A stretch of 64,000 nucleotides of DNA from Apteryx mantelli (lineage: Eukaryota; Chordata; Aves; Apterygiformes; Apterygidae): positions 76,487,268 through 76,551,267 of the forward strand of contig NC_089981.1 of assembly GCF_036417845.1 (NCBI RefSeq). Reading direction: 5' to 3'. The position numbers and the translations under genes are program-made. Numbering within the stretch: the first letter of the stretch is position 1; every line of letters begins with the position of its first letter. The notes below the pieces were generated by a model. It ran no database searches and was not told the DNA's origin. It saw nothing but the letters and a program-made list of their open reading frames with translations. This document shows positions 53,527 to 64,000 of this stretch, one piece after another.

Positions 53527-56500
53527 AGAGGTTTAATTATTGGGAACCGGAAAAATAATGCATGTAAACCATATGCTTAGCAATGCTCCATGGATTTCCC
53601 TGGAACAGTTAGTGAGAACTCATAAGAATACATGTGTGTTGTGTGTGTTCACATGAGCAATGCACACCAGATTATCACCTCTCTGACTGCCACAGCTCTG
53701 CAAACAGATGGTCTTTGTACATGCAAATTTTTGGATTTTATAGCAGAACTGAACTCAGGAAGAAATTCACAAGTATATAGATAGAAGTTAGGAATAAGTT
53801 GCTAGGTTGAGAGGGTTTTTTTTCACGTGTAATCAAAATAAAATTGATAGTGTTTTGATTCTTTTAACTCTGCTCTCGTTATGTTCCGTAGTTTACTGCA
53901 TGAAAGATGTTCAGTAAAATGTGTTGCTGATCAAAACAGATAGCACCTAGGACCACAGAATGACCACAGAAAGGAGCAGTGACACATCATGGTGCAGTTA
54001 GAGAGTTAAGGCACAGCTGTGCAGCCCTCTCTGGCAGTGGACTCAGCGGAGAGGGACGTCTACTCTTGAATTCCAGCCACTGAGTGAATCGCCATATGTT
54101 GCCTCTGTCAACGCATGTAGAGAAGCTTCTGCTGCTGGCTGGTAATCCCTCGGGAGTTCACACAAATTCTATTAATTGCCTTTTTAAATGACTTCGTGCA
54201 GCATCTTGTTTTTCACAAAGTCAGAGATCCAAAAGTTGTAAGTTGTATGACATTCTGGAAACAAAATCGCAAACCTTTATGGGAATGACTGTTGTAATTT
54301 CCCCAGTTAATCCCGATGAAGAAGTACAACTGAAAATATGATGCATTTAACTGCACTTTAGCCATTTAAATGTTAGGCATCTGCAATAATTGTATAAGCT
54401 TCCTCTATACTCCACCAAGAGAGGATGGCTCGCCTAGAGGTGACTGGTGTGTAATCACATGCTGCTCGATGGGAGCTTGACAAGTTTGTACAGTCCAGGG
54501 AGTCAGCAGGGAGTGAACCACAACCGTGATAAAATGAAACAATCTCTGGCCCTCCCTTCAGTTCAGGAAGGAAGTAACCTACTGATAGGTGTTTTTAGTT
54601 CACAGAGTGCATAGCCTTTGCGCTTGTACGTGCTCAGCTGCACAACTGAAGAGAGGAAGAAAAATCAGTGTGGTACGTGCATTGAAGGTGCATTTAAAAA
54701 TCTGCTCCTATTAGAGCGATAGAAGAGTCAAGCCCTGCAAAGCAATCACCGTCAATCTGATTTACATGAATTGCTTTATCTGTTGGTCTTGAGTAGTGTT
54801 CCAGAGTGCTGTATGTAAAACGTCAATTTTAATTCCATTTCCTCCACTTCTGATTTCTAGGGACTCCCTCTGGTGGTTAGTGCAGCACCTAAAAACTGTT
54901 GTGCATGCATCCCCGTCTGTGCAATACAGCATGGTACGAGGGGTATATAATGTGGGCACAGCAGTGTAAGGCAGAAATGTTAACCTGTTTTGTTCCCTAG
55001 ATGGGAAGAAGATAACAGTAGTTAATTATTGTACTATTTCTGCTCTGTTTTGGTGCAAGCCTATTCCCTATGCTAAGGGAGGGAATCAAGTGCTTAAATG
55101 AGCCTCGTCTTCCAATACTGACCAAGCCTTACATGATGGACCCAGCTTGTGCTCTTCTTAATCTCCTCAAATGCTCACTGAGACGACAGTTTGGTGCCCA
55201 GGAAATTTGGGATTGGTCCCTTAGCTCGCCATTCTGGTTGAGCATTGTAGGTGGTGTGATGCCACCCTGCACTGGGTGGTGGATGACGGGGTTCCAGCAG
55301 CATGGCCTTCCCCAGCGAAGGCACGTGTGCGACACATGCAGTTTTACTCTGGCTAAGAAGTTCACAAGTGCACAAAGCGACTCTGATTCGGCACTTGCAT
55401 TAGCAGAGAGAACACGTTCTGTTGGCGTAGGTAGAGCTCAGCTGCTGCACAAGTGAAAACCATGCCCAGTAACATCCCAGAGGATCCACTAGATGTAAGG
55501 AACGGTTAGCAGGGTTAGTCAGAGGCAAACTGTTTTGCTCGGAGAGCTCAAACTATTTTGAGCAATTTCCCTCCCTCAAGTGGCAAGCGTGCCTGTGAAT
55601 TGTCCCCAAAAAACAAGAAATGTCTGAAATCTTGCAGTCCCATGGCAGTTCCCCCCAGTGGGCAGAGGGGCACTGAGTGTTCCTGATCTACCACTGCCCC
55701 TAGTCTGAAGGTCCAGTAAGAAGAGGGAAAATGTGTTGATGGAAGCACTGATGAAACAACTGTTTCTGTGCTAATGGCATCCTATCCCAGCAATACAATT
55801 AGCCAGATTTTGTAATTTGCAAAGGTAGATACCCAAATTGTGGGAAAGGTAAGTTCTATTTCAACCCTACGTAGGAAGACTGTGATTTTCGGGCCAGTGG
55901 TTACAGAGGCCTGATGAACAACAAACATCCAGGCAATAGATGCTTGGAGGATTGTATTTTAATACATAATCAGTAGAGCTATCACAATTGTAGTATGGGG
56001 AAAAAGATTATTTCCGTATCAGTGTGTCATTCAGTGTATGAAAGTCCTTTTATTCTGGGCTTATGCAAGGCTTGGGGGACATGAGAAGGAGACAGGGAAA
56101 TTACAAATTTCATTTTTCTCAGTATCTAGTACTGTTTGGCAAACAATGCGCAGAATGCTGCTGTGAGACAGCTGACTTAGAGGTACTTTCCAAAAAGACA
56201 TCCCTAGGATCAACGGCAAGAGTTAAACAGAAGGAGGCACAGCTGTAAAGCTCAATTGCACATGGAGACTCTGTGCTTCTGATCAGGAGATGATACAAGA
56301 GACAGGACCCTGATGTGTTTTGTAAAGTAGGAATGTCAGAATTAGTTATTTGCAGTAGGTGACAATGAGCCACAATTTGTCTTCTGAAAGTCTTTCTTTG
56401 TATGATGTTGTCTAAGCAAATTAGTAGCAATTATTGTAAATGGCTTTTTGCAAGAAATGCAATGCATTACTATTAAGAATGAAAATGTTGTTAAGAGTAA

Positions 56501-56966
56501 ACCCATCGTTGTGTTAATATTTGCACTGGCAATATGTGCAGTGACTGCTAAGAAACTTGCCATCTAGTTGCAGACATGCTCTGGGAGACTTGGAAGAAGG
56601 GGAGTGCAGTTGTTAGCACTTCTCGATCTGCTAGTCAAATCTCATCTCTCTGAAAGAGTGAAAAGGATGGGGAAGGGTGAGGTAGGAGGGAGCCAAGTGA
56701 GTTAGAGTATTAAAAAGAGTATTGTTGAATATTTTCAGAAATGCCTGTATACCCACAGCTAGGTATGAAAGGTAATGTCAGAAATGTTTCCAAATCTGTT
56801 GTTCCTGACCTGTGCAGGTGAAGATCTTCCTCCAGGTTTGTCCAAACTTTTGTCTTTTGTGGCTACAGAATTTAGTTGGTATGTTCAGACTCTCAATTGC
56901 TGAGTTAAAATTTGCAAGAGGTGTAACCTGCTAATAAACTCTCCAGGCCAGTGTGCCCAAAATGAC

Positions 56967-57005
56967 ACTTGCCCCAGAACAGGGGCAAGTTTAGGCATAT
57001 GCCTA
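56967..57005. repeat. Hairpin followed by perfect palindrome
   Basis: ACTTGCCCC (56967-56975) pairs perfectly with GGGGCAAGT (56982-56990) across a 6-nt loop. One base later comes a perfect 14-bp palindrome, TAGGCATATGCCTA (56992-57005). No transcript or mobile element is recognisable around it. Confidence 0.85.
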
Positions 57006-57706
57006 GCCAGTTGGTTGTGTGGCTTCTCGCAGTGCTATCAATGCAGTTGTTGCAACACAAAATTCAGCGTATGGTGTGAGAGTGTCTTTGCAGCAGGTGA
57101 TACAGTGTCAGTCACTGTTGTTCACGTTGGTGAAATAGATGCATATTCATGATGATGTTACTTGGCTTTTTCAACAGGAGGAAGAACATTATTCAGTGTT
57201 GACTGAGGAATATCTTGGGCTTTTTTGCTCCTTTAAAATAATATGTGTGGTGACAAGTCATCGAGCTCACCACCTCTGTTGATTGATTGAACTTGCTAAA
57301 TGTGAATTCCTAGTTTTTGTGAAGTAATGCTGTGTTTCCCGCGGTGTGGCACAGTGAGGAGGAGGACTGCAGGTAGCCAGGTGCCAGGTCTGTTGCTTTA
57401 GGGAGACTGGGCTGCTGTGGAGAAGGAGGATGTTGAGAAAATCAAATATTGTTGGAAATGGGCCGATTGTATGTGGAGCGTCCTGAGATTCAGAGAACAT
57501 TCTGTTCAGGGATATTGGCTCAAACATTACTTTGAAAAAGGGAGATTTTTTAAAAAATGTATGTCCTAAAAATGTGTTTCAGAACTGTGGTTTGAGAGGA
57601 AATATATTTATTCGTTCATTCCTTAAATTGTCTTTTTTGGCAATAACTGCCACAACCACTAGGCATTTTAGTTTACAGGCTGTGTTTTTCTCGGTAGTGG
57701 TTTTCT

Positions 57707-57742
57707 GTTTTGTTTTGTTTTGCTTGTTTGTTTGTTTGTTTT
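57707..57742 (+). repeat. TTTTG/TTTG simple repeat
   Basis: Interrupted array of TTTTG and TTTG units (GTTTTGTTTTGTTTTG, then CTTG and four TTTG units). Confidence 0.85.
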
Positions 57743-58782
57743 CTACATACCGTAGGCAACCAGTAGTGGCATCCACAGTAGAAATGGTTCTGGGCGTTTG
57801 GATCATGGAGCTGAGGTTCCCATGCATCATTAACAAATACATACACTTCCCTTCTAAGGTGCTTTGCCAGCAAATCCTATTGCTAAATAAAAAAGAAAAC
57901 AACTTGAATCAGCAATACGGTGAGACTAACTGAACTTTGAAGAAAAGAAATGAGGCTTTTTGTACTCCGGAGCCTGCCAAATCACTGCGTGCTGCTGACA
58001 AGTGAGATGCGGTGGGCCAAGGCAGCAGCAGCCTGCGAGCTGCTCACAAGGCCTGAGTGCAAAGCAGGTTTCCAGATCTGCCGTGGAGGCAGGAGGCACT
58101 GCGATAAATCTGGGTCCCCTTAAAGGCAGCCGCAAAGCTGCTGTCTCATTGAGATAAATGAAGAGTTGACCTCTAGTTTTTAAAAGGAAGAAGGCTTTCA
58201 AAAGGGCAAAAAGGGTGAGGGTCCGAAGGAAAGCACGACTTGTGCTTTCTGTTGATTTTCTTCCTCATCTTTCTGGCCTTTCTGATCACTCTAAATTTAG
58301 CATTTAGACTTCAGGGCTAAATCTTAAATAATAAACACAGATGTATCGCTCTTCAGGTTATTTGGCCTTTGATTCCTTTTTTGCTATCTGCTGTAGCATT
58401 CCTGTAAGCCCAGAGTAACTGCTTATTTTTGTCTATTATCACAATGATTTTCTTACTGACGAGGTTGCCCGCAGATTGGCTCTTCAGTACCTCATCAGCC
58501 TGAGAGTGCACCCACAAGCCGCCTCCTCTTTGCTTGCCCGAATTTACTGGTATGTCCAGAAATTGCCCAATTAAGGTGTGCTGTATATATTTCTTGTCTT
58601 AGATCACATTATTTTGCAGTTAAATCTTTCAACACTGCTCTGTTTTTAAATAATGTTTTCCCTAACACTGCAAATTGTGCAGAAAGGCGTAGACAGATGG
58701 CCGCTGAACTGTGTTGTGGGAGGATCTTTGGTCAGCAAGCTTCAATACACAAAGCAGGATTTTTTTGATGGAGTATTGAGGA

Positions 58783-58805
58783 ACCGTTGCAAAAACCGCA
58801 ACGGT
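58783..58805. repeat. 8-bp inverted repeat
   Basis: ACCGTTGC (58783-58790) and its exact reverse complement GCAACGGT (58798-58805), separated by AAAAACC. Contains two CpGs in an AT-rich setting. Confidence 0.8.
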
Positions 58806-59320
58806 GCAGAAATATATCCTTGATAATGGTGTAAAGGTCAGTGTCAGCTCATTTGGCTCATCGGGGCACGATGCGTATGCAAGAGCTGCTCAGTACTCTA
58901 TTTAATATGTACACTCAGGTTTTCTCACACATTTCACACGCGGCTTCCAGTCTTTTTGGTTTCTCTTAAACTTCTAAAATTAAATTATAGATACAGCAAC
59001 AAACAAGTTGTGTGTTTCTTTCCAAACATTCTTGAGGTGCATCAGACCTGGGAAGCTTTCACAGGAGGTACGCACCAGCCATTCAGTGGGCCAGTCCGTT
59101 GCTATTTTATCAACCCTATAAAAATGTTTTGAAGGTTCTTTTAACAAAAACCAAAACTTTTTCCTACAAATGCATTAAATCTGATAATGCATTCAATTTT
59201 TTTAAAATATAAACGTGCTTTATTGAAATAAAAATAGAACGCTTGACCTTCCTCAGAAGATAAGGTATATGTTTTTTCATGCTGAAATTACCTTTTGTTT
59301 CACTTTTTTTTTTGGATAAA

Positions 59321-59364
59321 CATAATATAAAATTATATAAATATATTATATAAAAATATAAAAT
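59321..59364. repeat. AT-rich low-complexity tract
   Basis: Consists of ATATAA/TATTATA words only; no coding or structural signal beyond base composition. Confidence 0.75.
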
Positions 59365-61560
59365 TTGGTTATCTGGAAGCAAACAACAAAATCCCAGCCT
59401 TCTGATCAAAACTAAAAAGAAATTCAAGCTAAACATCCATTTTGGTTTCCCTTTTTTGTGTTCACATTCAAAGTAAATTACATAAAAATGAAAAGAACCA
59501 ATTTTTTTGAAAAGTTTAACTGAACCTTTTTTTTAAAAAAGGAATATGTTTATCTTGAATTAAAAAAAACATAAATTTCTGTGGAAATTCAAATAGTTTT
59601 TAAATTACAATTTTAAATGAAACTCCAGAATTTTACATGAAAATTCTTTTTTCATCGCTGCGCTAGGAGCAGTGTAATGCAGGGATGATTCCTGGTCAGT
59701 AATATCTTCATTTATTGGATTTCACATTGTTTTTATTATGAATTATTTTCATTGCTAAGATTCATTTAGGGCTAACATGAGAACAGTAATTATATAAACA
59801 AATTTTGCAAAACAAGCATATTGTCAGATTTCACACTACATGATTTAAAACAGTATTTACATTAGAAATGGGTGTAGTAGGGGTTTCTTTGATCATATAA
59901 AATGATTCTGAATGTGGCCTCTTTTTTCATTTGCTACATTGTGCTTTTGAGGAGGGACATTTAATGTTTGGTAATATTAAATTAATGTGTTATTTAAGTA
60001 AAATCAGCAGGAATGTGAACAGGAAAAAGCCGTACAAGGCAGCAGTCCTTGCCGGTGCCTCACATCTCCCGGGGCTCCTGGCCTCCGTGCTCCTGGGTGC
60101 AACTCGGGCGCAAACGTGGCCGCTTTGGATATTGCTTATGGGGCTGCTTGTTGTTTTCCCTGCTGCCTCTGCAAGGGGTTGTACTAATCTGCTGATTTGT
60201 GTTTCATTTTCCTTTTTCTGCACCGGTGTCAATGGGTGGTGCTGCCCCTGTTCTCCTTTCTTCTATACGTGCTTTAAAAGTAGGGACTTTTTTTGCCAGT
60301 GTAGTGTTGGTTAGAGATTTGGAAATGGCTTTTCTTGGGCTTTCCTCACCCAAGCTGAAACAGTTAATTTCAGCCTTCCCACTAAACTCGACATATGCAT
60401 AACAGTTAGAGTTTAACCTTAGTTTCATTCATTTTTTCCACTGGAGCATATTTTTCCCCTCGCGCAGGCTCCTATTAGTATTAGAGTGCTTAAGGAGTAA
60501 CTGTAATCTGTGGCCCGTGTCATCACGGTGCAACTTGTTCAGGTTTGTAAACAAAGGTGGTTGGCCTGAGTAAATTTAAATTCACCTTTTTGTTATTTTT
60601 TTTTTAAAGAGCAAACCCAAAATTCATTTCACTTGTCGTAGTACGGTCATGCTGTTGACAGGGGAAAGTTAGGGCAAAGTACAGGGTCTGAGCGCTCGCA
60701 GGCTTCAGTGCCTACCAGAATGGCTTCTTCCTGCACAGCATTAAAAAATGGAACTGTTGTGGTTTTGGGTGGTATTTTTTGACAGCATATACAGTTTCCC
60801 TAAAAGGAGGTGCTTCAGGAACCGCTAGGAATCAAATCGCTGTTTTTTATGGGTATCAGTATACGTGGCTAGTAGTACATGGGAAAAGAATTAAATCCCC
60901 CAAACCATAGTTGTATGGTGCCATTCTTAAAAGTATGGAATAGTCCTCTTTTGGATGCAGTTTCATGCTTAGGACTCCTGGCTAATAGCTGCACCTTTGT
61001 GGACTTGAAATGTCTTGTGCAGATTCAGCAAAGAAGCCCCTTTGTCATGGGATTGTTTTTCATTAAATTCTTTCATTAACTGACTTTCAGAAGTTATTGG
61101 CAGGGCTTTGTCTTGTCAGAATAGACCTTTATTTAGGAGTAATAGAGATGAGGGTACGTTTACAATGAAGACTATGAAGAGGGAGTTATATTTAAGGATT
61201 TGTATTCATTTGCATGTCAGATTAAGATCCTATGCCATTCCCCATGTGAAATAAAAACAGATAGCAGTTTTGAGAGTTATGAGCTTTCCTAACAGATTTC
61301 TATGCTGAATTTCAGTGAAATATTATCAGATGAAAGTGCCCCTCCCATACGTTAATATCCTTTTGCATTCGGAACAGATATAAAAATAGATATCACATTG
61401 TATGTGCAAACAATGTACCGTGTTCACGTAGATTTTTATTTCCAAAGAGTTAAAGATCATGCTAGCTCAAAAGGAAATAAAGTTTACAATTGTTAAGACG
61501 AAGGGGGAATGTCTGTCCCTAACGTTACTGATTCCCTGGGGTAATCGTACTTGATGCGCT

Positions 61561-62060
61561 CATGCAGTGGTCGGTGTAGGTTCAGATCCTCGTGCCCCAG
61601 CCCGAGAGCCCAGCTCCAGCGCGCAGAGCGTGGGACAGTGCGTTGCCAGCGCTGCGCCTGCCTTAGTCTCAGGCTGTGAGAATTAATGCGGGTACAAGGT
61701 TCGCCAGAGCAGTCGTTGGAAACCCCTTAGGCAGCAGGTCCCCCAGTGGTGCCAGCTGCGTACGGCCAGGTGCAACCGCTGCTCCGGAGGCGGCCGAGCT
61801 CTCCTTGCAGCGGCGGGTTGGAGCCATCCCCACTGTCCCGGCTCCTCGGCCAGGGCCACCGGCCCCTTTCCTCGGTCCCAGGCGTCCAGGCTCTCGCGGC
61901 ACCCTCGGTGCTCCCATTATCCTGCCCACAATCTCCATTTTTATCAGGGTGGAAGAGTATCAAGGTGTCTCTCCCGCTCTTCCTCGCTCCTTCCCACTCT
62001 GGTTTCTTCCCCGTTTCTTGCCCCCTTTTGCTCCCCCTTCAGCCCCGTCTCCCATGCGGA
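61561..62060. promoter_or_regulatory. CpG island in EVL intron (candidate internal promoter)
   Basis: About 500 bp with roughly 30 CpGs by hand count and clearly raised GC, in an AT-rich intron. Its right part (about 61970-62040) is a long pyrimidine tract ending CTTCAG, which resembles a 3' splice site, but I see no good donor shortly after it. Overlapping frames on both strands (78-131 codons) have no recognisable product. An alternative promoter, a non-coding RNA promoter or an enhancer are all possible. Confidence 0.4.
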
Positions 62061-63232
62061 GAGTTTCCTGAGGAAGTATTTTGAGGAAACTTTTAATGTG
62101 CTCTTGTGCAACGCTTCATTAAGGAAGCAACATTTCTGTGAAGGAAGTGAATTTTCAGCTCTTGCATTTCACATTGAAAAGAATGATGAAATCATGAAAA
62201 TAATTTTCAGCTGGAGGGTAATGGAGTGTGCGGCTGATATAAAATAGGCTTCACATTATTTCAAGGAAAGTTTAGCTTTCACCGGTAAATTTGCTAGTTA
62301 GAAAAGGAAAAAAATGTTCCTATATCCCCAAATGTGAGTGACTGTAGAGTATATAAACGTGGCCGAGGGGATTTTTGAATATGAGGTGATGATAGTAAGA
62401 GATTATTGTGACCCTGCTACTTAACAAGATTCAGATTTAAATCGTCAATGTATCACTTTTTCACAATATTACAAGTCTGTTCCCAAAAACTTCCTTGATG
62501 TGTTATTAATGTCTGTTTTGACAGTTTTTATTCTCAGCTAAGGTTATTGATAAAAAAAATAGAAGAAATGTCTTAAAACTATCTCATGAGTCAATTATTT
62601 TTCTGAATTGATCTTGCCTGGTTGGATAACTTTTTGTTTCCTTGCTATGTATTATCTTGGGAGGAGGTATGCTAGAATGGCTTCTTAGAAGAGGAGTGTA
62701 TCAAGTGAGCTGTCACCAAATATAGAGGGAAAATGAATGCTGAGCTGGTAATCCCAAATATACAGAGCAGAAACCTCATTGTAGTTATTCTCTTCCAGTG
62801 CAGCACAGCACATATCTAGAATGAAAAAGGATTTTATGGAATTGTTCATGCCAAGATTGCAAAAGATGGTTTATTTTTTAAATTCTTTGGTGGGGGGGAA
62901 TTCAAAATCAAAGGCATTTTGACAAAAAATGTTCAGCAGATGTTTATATATTTATGTGTTGGAAAAGGTGAAAATTTTAAACTAACTATTAAATAGAAAG
63001 TATTCTCTCATCTCTAATAATATGTTGTAAAAATAGAGCATTTTATTACAGAAGACATAAATATCTGGTGGCCATGATGTTCCTGGGGTTAAAAGGGCTT
63101 CATTACAATTGGTTTAATACTAGATGTTACAATTTCCTCTCTATTTGTGATTTGAACATTTTATTACTTTAGCCTAAATGGTAAAAAAGTAAGTAAGTCT
63201 CCAATCAGTGTCAGTTGCTGCTGACTGAAAGG

Positions 63233-63281
63233 CTGCAGTCCAGCTGGTGGTTCAGAAAATATCTTTGCAGCTGGACTGCAG
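63233..63281. repeat. Perfect 14-bp inverted repeat, 21-nt loop
   Basis: CTGCAGTCCAGCTG (63233-63246) and its exact reverse complement CAGCTGGACTGCAG (63268-63281) flank a 21-nt spacer. If transcribed, it would form a strong stem-loop of 49 nt. The sequence outside the stem pairs poorly, so it is shorter than a normal pre-miRNA. Each arm also contains an E-box CAGCTG and a PstI-type CTGCAG palindrome. Confidence 0.9.
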
Positions 63282-63900
63282 AATTGTTTTGCTAATACAG
63301 GTTAAGGGTGAATAAACTCTTCACATTTCACCAACTAACTAGGTATTGCTTCAGAGGACATCTGATCCAAACCAGAGGTTTTGCAAAAGAGCTTCTATTT
63401 GCTGTTTTTCTTGTGATACTGCTATAGAGCCCTTTAACTGCTATTCTCTACTCGTATGTTTACTTACAGCCTGACAGATACTTTTTTAACTTTCAAGAGC
63501 TAATAACTCTTGAAAAGTCACATTTGACATGATTTTGATAGTTGAAACTAATAAGCATTATCAATAATATTGCAATTTTAAGTTTTGTTTAGCAGCTCAG
63601 ACAGGACTGACGGAGGCTGCGGTATTTCAGGTGGAAGAGTGATGTGGGCAAGGGCTCTTTTGCATCTTGCCTCAGTGGACTCATCTCCTGGTTCACCCTC
63701 TCTGGAGCCTCCTGATCTGATTCCCCCCCTCTTTCCTTGGGGGTTTCACATCCCACAGGGCATCCCTGGTTGCACTGGCGTTCACCTGGCCAGTGTTTAG
63801 CTGCCAGCTTCTTCCCAGCATCTGATTTGGACGCTATGTCTCCTGCAGAAATCAGTCCACAGGACTGATCAATGTCTCTTCAGCTTTCCACTTGGGAAGA

Positions 63901-63916
63901 TTTTTTTTTTTTTTTT
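63901..63916 (+). repeat. T16 homopolymer
   Basis: Run of 16 T followed by AAATATC. Low complexity; no retroposon body recognised beside it. Confidence 0.85.
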
Positions 63917-64000
63917 AAATATCAGTCTGTCTTGCTCAGCAAGATCAAGACAGATAGGAAAATATAGGTCTTTTAAATTTATTTTGCAACTGTAAAGTCT

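Noticed and set aside
58862..58943. Possible mir-342 precursor (TCTCACACA seed-like match)
   Set aside because: The upstream arm pairs with the seed-bearing arm at only about half of positions, and the 3' half of the mature sequence does not match.
61575..61600. tRNA B-box-like GGTTCAGATCC
   Set aside because: No A-box upstream and no acceptor-stem pairing.
61970..62090. Possible hidden exon after the pyrimidine tract in the intronic CpG island
   Set aside because: No good donor follows and the peptide does not match the EVL linker or proline-rich region.

Overview
This window looks like a piece of a bird (sauropsid) nuclear genome that lies almost entirely inside one gene, EVL (Ena/VASP-like). 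Three things point that way. There is a CR1 LINE 3' end at the left edge, with the ATTCTGTG-type octamer tail. Interspersed repeats are otherwise very sparse. Two plus-strand exons, at 37636-37804 and 42476-42653, encode an EVH1 domain that matches vertebrate EVL better than its paralogues ENAH and VASP. I cannot name the species.

Layout: 1-221 is a CR1 fragment. 222-37635 carries no coding exon I can confirm and is best read as (part of) EVL intron 1. 37636-37804 is the exon that normally follows the initiator exon; it starts in phase 2 and ends on a codon boundary. 37805-42475 is a complete 4.67 kb intron with a dense CpG island at about 38281-38700. 42476-42653 is the next exon, which finishes most of the EVH1 domain and ends in phase 1. 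42654-64000 is the start of the next intron. The initiator exon and the exons for the proline-rich and EVH2 parts are not visible here, so only the N-terminal ligand-binding domain is represented.

Almost all other open frames are short, overlap on both strands, and follow local GC content rather than protein signals; I treat them as chance. The non-coding points worth a look are: (i) CpG-rich islands at about 25381-25864, 38281-38700 and 61561-62060 that could be internal promoters; the first ends in a good splice donor whose phase matches the EVL exon at 37636. (ii) A perfect 14-bp inverted repeat with a 21-nt loop at 63233-63281. (iii) A GC-rich hairpin next to a 14-bp palindrome at 56967-57005. 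(iv) The absence of a convincing mir-342 hairpin, which mammals carry in an EVL intron. I did not find a new multi-gene biological system; this is ordinary vertebrate intronic DNA around a conserved cytoskeletal gene.
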